From Actinoplanes sp. TBRC 11911 (GTDB lineage: Bacteria; Actinomycetota; Actinomycetes; Mycobacteriales; Micromonosporaceae), in NCBI RefSeq assembly GCF_012933445.1, contig NZ_JABBNC010000017.1, positions 110,006 to 174,005 on the forward strand: a stretch of DNA of 64,000 nucleotides, written 5' to 3'. Below, piece by piece: positions 41,861 to 49,952 of the stretch. Numbering within the stretch: the first letter of the stretch is position 1; each line of letters starts with the position of its first letter. The position numbers and the translations under genes were made by a program. Below the pieces are notes generated by a model, which was not told where the DNA came from, made no database searches, and saw nothing but the letters and a program-made list of their open reading frames with translations.

Positions 41861-43884
41861 CCGAGGATGCCTCGGCCGCCCTCGTGGACCGGCTGCTGGA
41901 GAGCGACCGCAACGGCGAGCACATCACCCTGGTGGTCGGCTCCGGCCTCGACGACCAGTACGTTCCGCAGGTCTCGCACTTCATCGAGCTGGCGGACCGC
42001 TTCGCAGACGGGCGTAACGACGACGGCGACCTGCAGAAGGCTCTGCGGCAGGCGAGCGAGGACTGCGCGGATCAGTCGCTGGCCGCGCTCTACCCGCAGT
42101 ACCGGCGGGTGCTGACCGGCTGGCTGTCCGCGGACGAGTTCGACGCCATCGCCCAGCAGGCGGTGCTGCAGCAGTACCGCCCGCACGATCCGCACGCCAC
42201 CGCGCTCAGCAGCCGTGGTTCGTGGCAGCCGGTGACCTTCCGGACCGGCGAGGCGCTGGAGAACGATCGCGAGTCGTGGCGGATGCCGGCGTCGATGCGG
42301 GCGCTGGGCGCCCTGCTGGCGGGCCGCCGCGAACTGTTCGGCCATCACGTTCTGACGACGAACGTCGACCCGCTTCTGGAGATCGCGATCCGGCGGGCCT
42401 GGGGCCGCGCGCAGAGCCGCCTGGTCGGTGACACCAGCCCCGCCCCCGTCGGCACGATCCTCGTCTATCACCTGCACGGTTTCTGGCGCCCCCTGCCGCT
42501 GTCGCCCCCGGCACGCCTGAGCGACGCGCTCGACGAGGACGCCGCGCTGCGGATCGGCCGGTCCGCGGCCGCGCTTCTGGACGGCGACGTGGTGTGCGTG
42601 CTCGGCACCGGCGACCGGTCCGGAACGGTCCGGGCGGCGATCGAGGCGATGCCGGACCCGGTGCAGGTGATCTGGGTGTCGCACGGCCGCGGCACCCCGG
42701 TCACGGGGCCGGCGCTGCCGGAGCGCGTGCCGCTCAGTCACGTCTTCCCGATCGACAACTCGCACCTGCTCCCCCTGCTCGCCCGGCGGCTGGACGTCGC
42801 GGTGCCGTCCGAGCCGACCAGGAACGTGCAGGTGCGTCATCCGGCCTGGGAGCGGCTGTTCGTCTCCCAGCCGGACAACGCGCCGCCCGACGACCCGCCC
42901 GACCTGCTGCGCGAGCTGGAGCGCCGGTTCGCCTGGCGGGTGGAGTGGGCCGAGCCGGGGCCGCTGGAGGGACCGTCCCTCGTGTACTGGCCGGTCCGGC
43001 TGCGTCGCCGGACCTCGGTGATCCACATGGTGCAGGCGTTCGCCGCCGGCGCCCTCGCCGCGCGTGACGCCCGCATCGTCGTGGCGCTGGAAGACCTGAG
43101 CGTCCCGGCCGGCGTCGAGCCACGGCAGACGTTCGAGGCGGATCTGCGGCGGTGGATCGGCTACGTCACGCCGGACGCCGACGTGCGGGTGCAGTCGCTG
43201 TCGGCGTTCGTCGGCACGCCGGAGCCGGCCGATCAGCCCACCGACGAAGCCCTCGTACGGCCGATCGATCCCTGGCGCGTGGCCCGCGACTTCTACGGGC
43301 GCCCGGTGTCGCTCTACACGGCTCTCGCGGCGGTCAAGGCGCTGCCGCATCTCGCGCCCTACGAGCTGGACGACAACGCCGCGAAGATCGTGCAGGACCT
43401 GCAGCGGCACCACGCCGACCGGCTGCTGACCCCGACCACGACCTGGGCCTACCTGCACAACCTGCTGCGCGAGAACCCGACCACCTCGCTGATCACCCTC
43501 GGTGGCCGCGACGAGGGCCTGTTCTGGGAGCAGTGGCGCCAGATCTACGGATTCGGGATCAGCCAGCTGTACAACCCGCGGATCAAGAGCCTCACCCACG
43601 AGTCGGGCATGGTGCGCTGGAACTCCGTGGACGAGCTGGCCGATCAGCTGAACCGCTTCCGTGAGCTGCCCTATTGGGACGACGAGGGCCGTTACATCCA
43701 CTGGCTGTTCCAGAACGCGGTATTGCTCCCGACCTATCTGACCAGGCTCGAGCTGCCGGCCGTGGGTGGCCACGTCATCGACTCGTGGGCCGCGTTCGCG
43801 ACCGCGCTCGCCGACGGTGAGCGAGTTCTCGAGATGCTGGCACATCGGGCCACTGAGCTGTATCAAGGCACGACCGCGGGCTAG
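41857..43884 (+). CDS. SIR2-like protein with a C-terminal class I aminoacyl-tRNA-synthetase-like region
   Basis: In this 675-aa protein residues 22-320 fit a SIR2-like (SIR2_2) NAD-binding domain: ITLVVGSGLDD near 24-33, HHVLTTNVDPLLEIAI (163-178) and VYHLHGFW (203-210), the usual TTN-D and H-HG landmarks. Such domains act as NADases in antiviral systems. From about 370 on, SLVYWPVRLRRRTSVIHMVQAFAAGALAARDARIVVALEDL, DVRVQSLSAF and ITLGGRDEG resemble the order of class I tRNA synthetase segments (HIGH region, QS, GG-DQ). This second assignment is inference without alignment. GTG 41857 overlaps the caspase TGA and follows GAGGGAGAG. It is the last gene of the cassette. Confidence 0.75.
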   Translation: MTEDASAALVDRLLESDRNGEHITLVVGSGLDDQYVPQVSHFIELADRFADGRNDDGDLQKALRQASEDCADQSLAALYPQYRRVLTGWLSADEFDAIAQQAVLQQYRPHDPHATALSSRGSWQPVTFRTGEALENDRESWRMPASMRALGALLAGRRELFGHHVLTTNVDPLLEIAIRRAWGRAQSRLVGDTSPAPVGTILVYHLHGFWRPLPLSPPARLSDALDEDAALRIGRSAAALLDGDVVCVLGTGDRSGTVRAAIEAMPDPVQVIWVSHGRGTPVTGPALPERVPLSHVFPIDNSHLLPLLARRLDVAVPSEPTRNVQVRHPAWERLFVSQPDNAPPDDPPDLLRELERRFAWRVEWAEPGPLEGPSLVYWPVRLRRRTSVIHMVQAFAAGALAARDARIVVALEDLSVPAGVEPRQTFEADLRRWIGYVTPDADVRVQSLSAFVGTPEPADQPTDEALVRPIDPWRVARDFYGRPVSLYTALAAVKALPHLAPYELDDNAAKIVQDLQRHHADRLLTPTTTWAYLHNLLRENPTTSLITLGGRDEGLFWEQWRQIYGFGISQLYNPRIKSLTHESGMVRWNSVDELADQLNRFRELPYWDDEGRYIHWLFQNAVLLPTYLTRLELPAVGGHVIDSWAAFATALADGERVLEMLAHRATELYQGTTAG

Positions 43885-43938
43885 CAATGGGCCGCGTGGC
43901 CGACTGCGCGACGGGGCGTCGCCGACTACCGTCGAGGG

Positions 43939-44304
43939 ATGGTCGTGGGTCCGCCAACCGCCTCAAGGGATGCCGAGCTCTGCGCGGCGATTCTTGATCC
44001 GTCACTCATCGCCTACCTGGCCGGGGCTCGCTCGCTCGGCGAGTACCGCCGCTGGCTGTCCAGTGACGTCGCCATGCGGCGCGTCGCGCCCCGGCTCGCC
44101 GCGGCCGGCCGGGTCATCGCGGTCTTCCACGCGGAGAACAGGCTCGCGATGGTCGAGCCGTGGCTACGCGAGGCCGGCGCCGCCGGCGATGTGCCGGCGC
44201 GGGTGATCCGCGACAAAGGCGAGGACGAGGCGATCGGCACGATGGTGGCGGAGGCCGCGAGCCAGTGGCTCACACAGCGGCAGCCGCAGGCAGCACCGCG
44301 GTGA
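43939..44304 (+). CDS. Small soluble protein of unknown function
   Basis: The 121-aa protein has good GC-rich codon usage throughout, so I accept it as real. It is helical, with LIAYLAGARSLGEYRRWLSSDVAM and RVIRDKGEDEAIGTMVAEAASQWL, and no recognised domain. TACCGT at 43928-43933 lies 5 bases before the ATG, suggesting a leaderless mRNA and a separate promoter from the cassette 54 bases upstream. Its 3' end overlaps the convergent radical SAM gene by 35 bases. Confidence 0.6.
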   Translation: MVVGPPTASRDAELCAAILDPSLIAYLAGARSLGEYRRWLSSDVAMRRVAPRLAAAGRVIAVFHAENRLAMVEPWLREAGAAGDVPARVIRDKGEDEAIGTMVAEAASQWLTQRQPQAAPR

Positions 44305-45538
44305 CGCCGGGCCCGGCCGCCGGGTAGAGGTCGAGGGTCCCGTTCAGGTAGCGGCTGGCGTGCCCCCCGGGGTCGACGAACCGGCGGAAGTGGCGCAGGA
44401 CGCTCCGCCGGGCCATGATCCGGGGAACCGGCGCGATCTCCTTGCCGCCGCCCTCCGGTTGCTGGATAGCCAGCTCTCCCCGGGCGCTGATGAGGACTGT
44501 CGAGTTCGGCGCGCGGTGCGTGCTGGTGACCCGGATGTCGATCGGCAGACGCTGGGCCGCCGTCTCCGCGACGAGCCCGGTCAGTGTGGTCACCGCGTCG
44601 TCGCCGACCAGCAGCCCCCGGGCGTTGCGGGCCGCCTTGCCGGCCGGCACCACCACGTGCAGCGCCCACGTGCGCACCCCGGCGCTCAGCAGTCTGTCCC
44701 GCAGCTCGGCGAGGCCCGCCGGGTCGCAGTTCCGCGCCGTCACCACGGTCTGCACGCTGCACGCCAGTCCCTCGCTCACGGCCAGCCGGATGCCGTCCGT
44801 GGCGGCGCGGAACGAGCCGCTGCCCGGCGGCAGGGACCGCCGGTGGATCGGGCGCAGACGATCGTTGACCGACGCCTGCGCGCTGTCGAGTGAGAAACGC
44901 ACGTGGGCGTCGTGGCGGCGCAGCGTCGGCACCAGCCGGCGCAGGTCGCCGACGCCGGAGGTGTCCAGCACGACCGCCTTGTCGCGGGCCAGCGCGGTCA
45001 GCAGCCGCTCGGCGTTGTCCGGGCGGGCGAGTGGCTCACCGCCGGTCACCACGCCGACCATCGCCGGGGTGGCGGCCGCGACCCGGATGACCTCGTCGAG
45101 CCACTCCGGTCGTTCCTCCTCCCGGTAGGACGCCATCAGGTCGTCCGCATGGCAGTAGCCGCAGCGCAGCGGGCATTGTGCCGTGGCGAAGCAATTGACC
45201 ACCATGGGCTTCCGGACGGGCGGGATTCCGCCGGCGAACGAGCCGAGCAACGAACGGCCGTAGAAGGCGCGTTGCGGGGTGGGCGGATCGGTCCGGCAGA
45301 TGCCCGCCGACGCCATGGCGACGACCAGGTCGCGATCGTACGCCGGGACGGGGCGCCCGGTGCCCAGCCGGGAAAGCGCTATGGTGTGTTCCCGGTCGAG
45401 AGCGTAGAAATGATCCCGTTCCGGCACGTAGACGATCGAGCCGAATCTCTCCGTACGTAACCGGACCGCCCGCGCGCGACCACCCCGTAACGGAGGGTCG
45501 TTGTCGGCGGCGCGCGGAAGGCTGTCGGTTGCGGGCAC
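44270..45538 (-). CDS. Radical SAM protein, possible peptide-modifying type
   Basis: The 422-aa protein binds its 4Fe-4S cluster at CPLRCGYC (CxxxCxxC, near residue 118) and has GVVTGGEPLARPDNAERLL for SAM binding. The first 100 residues (VRLRTERFGSIVYVPERDHFYALDREH and on) look like the PqqD/RRE-like leader-peptide-binding part of RiPP-modifying enzymes. No Cys-rich SPASM tail is present. GTG 45538 follows GAGGA. No precursor peptide gene is visible next to it. It faces the conflict cassette across a small gene; whether it belongs to it is open. Confidence 0.85.
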   Translation of the reverse strand: MPATDSLPRAADNDPPLRGGRARAVRLRTERFGSIVYVPERDHFYALDREHTIALSRLGTGRPVPAYDRDLVVAMASAGICRTDPPTPQRAFYGRSLLGSFAGGIPPVRKPMVVNCFATAQCPLRCGYCHADDLMASYREEERPEWLDEVIRVAAATPAMVGVVTGGEPLARPDNAERLLTALARDKAVVLDTSGVGDLRRLVPTLRRHDAHVRFSLDSAQASVNDRLRPIHRRSLPPGSGSFRAATDGIRLAVSEGLACSVQTVVTARNCDPAGLAELRDRLLSAGVRTWALHVVVPAGKAARNARGLLVGDDAVTTLTGLVAETAAQRLPIDIRVTSTHRAPNSTVLISARGELAIQQPEGGGKEIAPVPRIMARRSVLRHFRRFVDPGGHASRYLNGTLDLYPAAGPGVTAVLPAAAAV

Positions 45539-45722
45539 GGGCGGTCCTCGAACTCAAGTGTCATTCGGGTATACCGGCTCGCGGCCGGTCACCCATGCGG
45601 AGTGCATCCTTCCGGCAGTCATAACCCTGTGCAATGGCTCTTCGTAACGTTAGACCGACAAATTCCACCGCGCGGTGCATCGCCGGAAGGGCTCCCGGCA
45701 CCGCTGCCGGGAGCCCGGCGCT
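45539..45722. other. Intergenic region holding rSAM promoter and locus 2 terminator
   Basis: The left side (45568-45573, TATACC on the minus strand) is the probable promoter zone of the radical SAM gene; the right side holds the terminator at 45689-45716. No gene is seen. Confidence 0.45.
45689..45716 (-). terminator. Intrinsic terminator of the GH27/galactose-catabolic operon
   Basis: A perfect 12-bp stem GGGCTCCCGGCA / TGCCGGGAGCCC with a 4-base loop lies 7 bases beyond the GH27 stop, read on the minus strand. No long U tract follows, as is common in actinobacteria. Confidence 0.8.
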
Positions 45723-47747
45723 CTAAAGCGACGTGCGATGCAGGTGGCCGTCGATGCCGCGCAGCACGACGGTCACGTGGCCGTCCGCCTCCGGTTCGGC
45801 GGCCACCGCGCCCTGGATCTCGTCGGTGGCGAACTCGCCGCGCTGGAACCAGCCGCCCCACGCGCCGTCGACGTAGTTGCGCTGCCACAACCGGTTGTCC
45901 GCCGCCACCGCGAACATGTAGACGCGGCCGGACGCGCCGACCAGGGTCGGGCTGCCGCTCAGCGTGCCACCCAGGTTCTGCCAGTCCGACCAGACACCGC
46001 CGGACAACACCCGCTCCGAGATTTCCTCCGTACGCCCTCGCACCGCCACATGCACGGCCCCGGAACCGTCGATCGCCACGCTCGGACGGCCGCGCACCGC
46101 CTTGCCGTCGGGGCCGCCGAACAGCGTCCACGCGCCGGTCGCGCTCCGGAAGTGGATCAGGTTGTCGTCGAAGCGGGCGAAGACGGTCCAGTCGGTGGGG
46201 CCGGCGAACGCCACCGACGGGTCGTCCGCCGCCGCGCCGCCCAGCGAGGTCCACGGACCCCAGCCACCGCCGGTCGAGACGCGGTGCCAGATCTTCTTGT
46301 CGGTGCCACGGGCGAACACGTCGATGCGGCCGCCCGGGGAGGCGTACGCGGCCGGTTGCCCTTCGATTTTCTTGCCCAGCAGCGTCCCGTCGGTGCCGCG
46401 TGCGAAGACCTGCCCGCCGGCGATGGCGGGTGCGGCCGACGCGGCACCCAGGTCGGTGCCGGCCACCTGGTCGGTGCCGGTAAGACCAAGCATCGCGACG
46501 CCGTGCGCCGCAACCGTGGTGGTATAGCCACCGGTGAAGGTGCCGGCATCCTGCCGCGCCCAAAGATCCCGCACCCGTACGCCACCACCGAGCGCAACGT
46601 TCGCGAAGGTGACCGTGATCTGCTGCGCGGTGTCCCCCCGGTTCAGCAGAGCGACCGCCCGCTTTCCATTGCCGGACAACGGTTTGCTCCACACCTGGGT
46701 CGTCCCCGACGGGTCGGCCACCTTGACGCCCTGCCGCACCGGCGGGTCCTGGTCGACCGCCAGGATCTCCGGGTTGTTCAGCGCGGCGATCATCTCGGCC
46801 GGGAGCGTCCGCGGGTCGGAGCCGATGACGAGCGGCGACGCCATCATCGCCCACATGCCCAGCTGTGTCTTGGATTCGTCGAAGGTGAGCTCGGTCCCGG
46901 TGCCGTCCGGCAGCGGCCGCATCGGCAGCAGGTAGTCCGGGTCGTTGAAGTAGCCGGGCCGCGTCACCGACGGGTGGTACGCGTTGACGTCCATGTTGCG
47001 CAGCACCCACTGGTACTGCCATTGCGGCGTCGGGTCGCCCACCCCGACGTCGGTGTAGGTGCGCGCCGAGGTGGCCACGTCCGGGGCGTACGTGTAGCTC
47101 CACGTCGACAGGTTCTGCGGCGGATACGGGCCGCCGCCCCAGTCGCTGCTCACCGGGTTGCAGATGTTCAGGAACATGGGCCGCGGCGCGCGGTCGACCT
47201 CGGCGGCGAGCTGACGGTACGCGGTTTCCGGGTCCATGCCGGAGGCGCGGCCGCACAGCCAGTCGGCCTTGAGCGCGTCGAAGCCCCAGGACGCGAACAG
47301 CTTGACGTCGTCGCGGTAGTGGCCGTAGCTGCCGAGCCCGCACTGGCCTTCGATGTACGGGCCGGCGTCGGTGTAGATGCCGGCCTGGAAGCCGCGGTCG
47401 TGCAGGTACTTGGTCAGGTTCTTCATGCCGGACGGGAACCGGGCCGGGTCGGCCACCAAATCACCGGCGGCGTTGCGCGGGACCGGGGCGGCCCAGTTGC
47501 CGTCGATCCAGATGGTCCGGTAGCCGGCCTCGCGCAGGCCGTGCGAGGCCATGAAACCAGCGATGGACTTGATTTCGGCCTCGGTGGGGTCACCGCCCAG
47601 GCCGTAGTAGGTGTTCCAGCCCATGTACGGGGTCAGGGGCCGCGCGGCGGCATGATGCGCCGGGGCCGGGGTGGGGGATGCCATCGCCGGTGTTGCCATC
47701 AACGGGATCGCGGCGAGGGAGAGAGCAGCGGTACGGAGGAAGCGCAC
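45723..47747 (-). CDS. Secreted alpha-galactosidase GH27 with C-terminal PLL-like beta-propeller
   Basis: The 674-aa protein has a Sec signal (AALSLAAIPLMATPAMAS). The GH27 barrel begins LTPYMGWNTYYGLGG and has WGFDALKADWLCG with the nucleophile Asp, plus PGYFNDPDYLLP. After a beta-sandwich, about 280 C-terminal residues form repeated W-rich blades (DKKIWHRVSTGGGWGPWTSLGG, NLIHFRSATGAWTLFGG, RLWQRNYVDGAWGGWFQRG), a PLL/tachylectin-type propeller that likely binds sugar. GTG 47747 is set by AAGGAG five bases upstream; a much longer open frame upstream belongs to other genes. It is the last gene of the seven-gene minus-strand operon. Confidence 0.93.
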   Translation of the reverse strand: MRFLRTAALSLAAIPLMATPAMASPTPAPAHHAAARPLTPYMGWNTYYGLGGDPTEAEIKSIAGFMASHGLREAGYRTIWIDGNWAAPVPRNAAGDLVADPARFPSGMKNLTKYLHDRGFQAGIYTDAGPYIEGQCGLGSYGHYRDDVKLFASWGFDALKADWLCGRASGMDPETAYRQLAAEVDRAPRPMFLNICNPVSSDWGGGPYPPQNLSTWSYTYAPDVATSARTYTDVGVGDPTPQWQYQWVLRNMDVNAYHPSVTRPGYFNDPDYLLPMRPLPDGTGTELTFDESKTQLGMWAMMASPLVIGSDPRTLPAEMIAALNNPEILAVDQDPPVRQGVKVADPSGTTQVWSKPLSGNGKRAVALLNRGDTAQQITVTFANVALGGGVRVRDLWARQDAGTFTGGYTTTVAAHGVAMLGLTGTDQVAGTDLGAASAAPAIAGGQVFARGTDGTLLGKKIEGQPAAYASPGGRIDVFARGTDKKIWHRVSTGGGWGPWTSLGGAAADDPSVAFAGPTDWTVFARFDDNLIHFRSATGAWTLFGGPDGKAVRGRPSVAIDGSGAVHVAVRGRTEEISERVLSGGVWSDWQNLGGTLSGSPTLVGASGRVYMFAVAADNRLWQRNYVDGAWGGWFQRGEFATDEIQGAVAAEPEADGHVTVVLRGIDGHLHRTSL

Positions 47748-47758
47748 GGATACTCCTT

Positions 47759-48352
47759 CTATTTGTGGAGCAAATTGCCGATCTGCTCTCGCTGGCCGGG
47801 GTCGGCCAGCGCGGCGCCGAGCGCGACCACGCGCGCTCCGGCGTCGAGGAAGGCGGGCGCGTCGCCGGCGGTGAGCCCGCCGGTGGCGACGAACCGCACG
47901 TCGGGGAACGGCCCGCGCAGCGCCGCGACCCAGGCGGGGCCGAGGGCCTTCGCGGGAAAGGCTTTCAGCCATCGGTGCCCGGCGAGCCAGGCGCGCTGCA
48001 CCTCGGTGGCGCTGCCGACGCCGGGCAGGTGCGGCATGCCGGCCGCGACGCTGGCGGCGGAGACGGTGAGATCGAGGCCCGGCGCGACGGTGTATTGAGC
48101 GCCCGCGGTCGCGGCCGCCCGCACCTGATCCACGGTGATGACCGTGCCGGCGCCCACGTGCAAGCCGCGTTCGCGGGCGGCGTGGGCGGCGGCGGCGAGG
48201 GAGGCCACCGCGGGGGGCGCGCCGATCGGGACCTCGAGGACGGTCACTCCCGCGTCCCAGAGCCGCTCGGCCAGCCGGACCGTCTCGGCGGCGGCCAGCC
48301 CGCGCAGGATGGCCATGACGGACTGCCCGTCGAAGATGGCGTCGAAGCTCAT
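47759..48352 (-). CDS. KDPG/KDPGal aldolase family protein (2-dehydro-3-deoxy-phospho-sugar-acid aldolase)
   Basis: The 197-aa class I aldolase has MAILRGLAAAETVRLAERLWDAG, VGAGTVITVDQVRAAATAGAQYTVAPGL and WLKAFPAKALGP with the Schiff-base Lys, then FVATGGLTAGDAPAFLDAGA. It splits 2-keto-3-deoxy-6-phospho-gluconate or -galactonate into pyruvate and glyceraldehyde 3-phosphate. In this operon with galactonate dehydratase, a DgoA-like role is likely. ATGA overlap with the kinase stop (48349-48352) couples translation. Confidence 0.92.
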   Translation of the reverse strand: MSFDAIFDGQSVMAILRGLAAAETVRLAERLWDAGVTVLEVPIGAPPAVASLAAAAHAARERGLHVGAGTVITVDQVRAAATAGAQYTVAPGLDLTVSAASVAAGMPHLPGVGSATEVQRAWLAGHRWLKAFPAKALGPAWVAALRGPFPDVRFVATGGLTAGDAPAFLDAGARVVALGAALADPGQREQIGNLLHK

Positions 48353-49221
48353 GCGTGCTCCTCTCGAAGGGTGGCGACGTCCCCGGTGGTGCGCAGGGCC
48401 GCGCCCGCGGTGCGGTGGCCCAGGCACAGCCGGTCCGGCTCGCCGAGGTCGCGGAGAAGGCCGGCCAGGTAGCCGGCGGCGAAGGCGTCCCCCGCGCCGA
48501 CCGCCTCGACGACGTCGACGCGCGGAGCGGGTGCGAAGGTGACACCGCCGGGATGGAACGAGGTCGCGCCGACCGCGCCGTCCTTGACGACCAGGATTTC
48601 CGGCTCGGGCAGCAGGGCCCGGACCTCGTCCGGTGTGCGCGTGTCCCACAGGGTGAGCGCCTCGTCCAGGCCGACGAACACGACGGCGGCGCGGGCGGCC
48701 AGGCCGCGCAGAACGGGTGCGGCGCGGCCGACCGGCCACAGTCGCGGCCGGTAGTTGACGTCGAAGCCGCACCGCCGCGTGGTCAGAAGGTGCTCGACCA
48801 GCGCGGCGCACGACGCGGACAGGGCCGCGGTGATGCCGCTGAGGTGCGTGATCCGCGCCTCCGGAACGTTCATCGCCGGGCTCATGGCGGACGCGGCGGA
48901 CCCGGCGCGAACGTAGAAGACCCGGGTCTTCTCGCCGTCCGGATCCTTGAAGAAGACCCCGGTCGGCCGGTCCGGATCCACCGTCACCGGGCTGACGTCC
49001 ACCCCGAAACCGGCGACCGTGCCGCGGACGAGCTCGCCCAGCGGGTCGTCGCCGAGCCGGCTGACCCAGGCGGCGTCGAGGCCGAGCTGCGCGAGATAAC
49101 AGGCCACCGTGGACTCCGCACCGGCGGCGTCGAGCCGCGCCGGCCCACCGAGTGCGAGGCTCACGGGCGGGTCGGGGGTGACCAGGGCCATGGTCTCCCC
49201 CACGCAGACCACGTCCTTCAT
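48349..49221 (-). CDS. PfkB-family 2-keto-3-deoxy-sugar-acid kinase
   Basis: The 290-aa kinase begins MKDVVCVGETMALVTP, has AGAESTVACYLAQLG and RTPDEV-type segments of KDG kinases (FDVNYRPRLW is typical), and the signature VEAVGAGDAFAAGYLAGLL with the catalytic Asp. It would phosphorylate 2-keto-3-deoxygalactonate (or gluconate) at C6 before the aldolase. ATGA overlaps join it to both neighbours (49218-49221 and 48349-48352). Confidence 0.92.
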   Translation of the reverse strand: MKDVVCVGETMALVTPDPPVSLALGGPARLDAAGAESTVACYLAQLGLDAAWVSRLGDDPLGELVRGTVAGFGVDVSPVTVDPDRPTGVFFKDPDGEKTRVFYVRAGSAASAMSPAMNVPEARITHLSGITAALSASCAALVEHLLTTRRCGFDVNYRPRLWPVGRAAPVLRGLAARAAVVFVGLDEALTLWDTRTPDEVRALLPEPEILVVKDGAVGATSFHPGGVTFAPAPRVDVVEAVGAGDAFAAGYLAGLLRDLGEPDRLCLGHRTAGAALRTTGDVATLREEHA

Positions 49222-49952
49222 GCGGCGGTCACCGTCAGACGCCACTCGCAGACGCCCGAGGCCGGCACGACCGCGGCGTCGCCCGGCCCGGCCTCGGCCA
49301 GGTCCCAGACGTGGCCCAGCATCGGCTCGACACCGATGCTGCGGTACGGGTTCCCGGCCGGCCAGCCGCGCAGGTTGCGCCAGAGGGCGGTGGAGACGGG
49401 CTGGCCGGGCGCCTCGAGGCCAAAGGTGAGCCGTTGGCCGTCGGCGATGGTGGCGGTTGGGCAGTCCAGAAGGATCGCGCCGGTCGCCGTGCCGTCGTCC
49501 GGGCCCAGTTTGTGCAACGGGGTCGGCCAGGTCGCGTCGACTGTCCCGTCGATGCGGGTCCGGGTGCCGGGACGGGCCTGGAGGATCGCGTCCTCGGACA
49601 CGTCGAGCAGGGCGTGGGCGGCCCACAGGAACCGCCACCCCGGTGCCGCCGTCAGCCGATAGGAGACCACCAGGCGGTCTCCATCCTCCGTAAATTTCCG
49701 ACTTAGCCAGAAATTTTTGGTGGTGACCGTGGCACTGCCGTCATGGACCGCCCACGGCCGTGACCAAGCGTCTCCGTGGTCCGGGTTGCCGCGGACGGTC
49801 GGGATGCACTCCTCCACCCCACCGGCGTCCACAAAGGAGGCGGAGGGGAACGCTCGGTCCGGGGCGGGGCGGTGCCACAGCCATTCGCGCCCGGCGGCCG
49901 ACAACGAGGTCCAGCGACCGCCCAGCGCCGCGTCGAAGGTAACGGTCACCAT
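49218..49952 (-). CDS. Aldose 1-epimerase (mutarotase)-like protein
   Basis: The 244-aa beta-sandwich protein is of the galactose-mutarotase superfamily: DAALGGRWTSLSAAGREWLW, PDHGDAWSRPWAV, then YRLTAAPGWRFLWAAHALLDV and SIGVEPMLGHVWDLA with conserved His/Glu. It probably interconverts sugar anomers for the dehydrogenase. ATG 49952 or GTG 49949 may start it, both overlapping the DgoD stop. An AT-rich patch (49690-49720, codons AAA AAT, CTA AGT, AAA TTT) stands out inside it. Confidence 0.75.
   Translation of the reverse strand: MVTVTFDAALGGRWTSLSAAGREWLWHRPAPDRAFPSASFVDAGGVEECIPTVRGNPDHGDAWSRPWAVHDGSATVTTKNFWLSRKFTEDGDRLVVSYRLTAAPGWRFLWAAHALLDVSEDAILQARPGTRTRIDGTVDATWPTPLHKLGPDDGTATGAILLDCPTATIADGQRLTFGLEAPGQPVSTALWRNLRGWPAGNPYRSIGVEPMLGHVWDLAEAGPGDAAVVPASGVCEWRLTVTAA

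Noticed and set aside
44013..44762. 249-aa minus-strand frame over the small gene and rSAM
   Set aside because: It is a shadow frame of the rSAM gene; residues are Arg/Gly/Ala-rich with no motif.
45723..48545. 940-aa fusion of the GH27 gene with upstream sequence
   Set aside because: The first 266 codons overlap the aldolase and kinase genes in another frame; a ribosome site and signal peptide fix the GH27 start at 47747.
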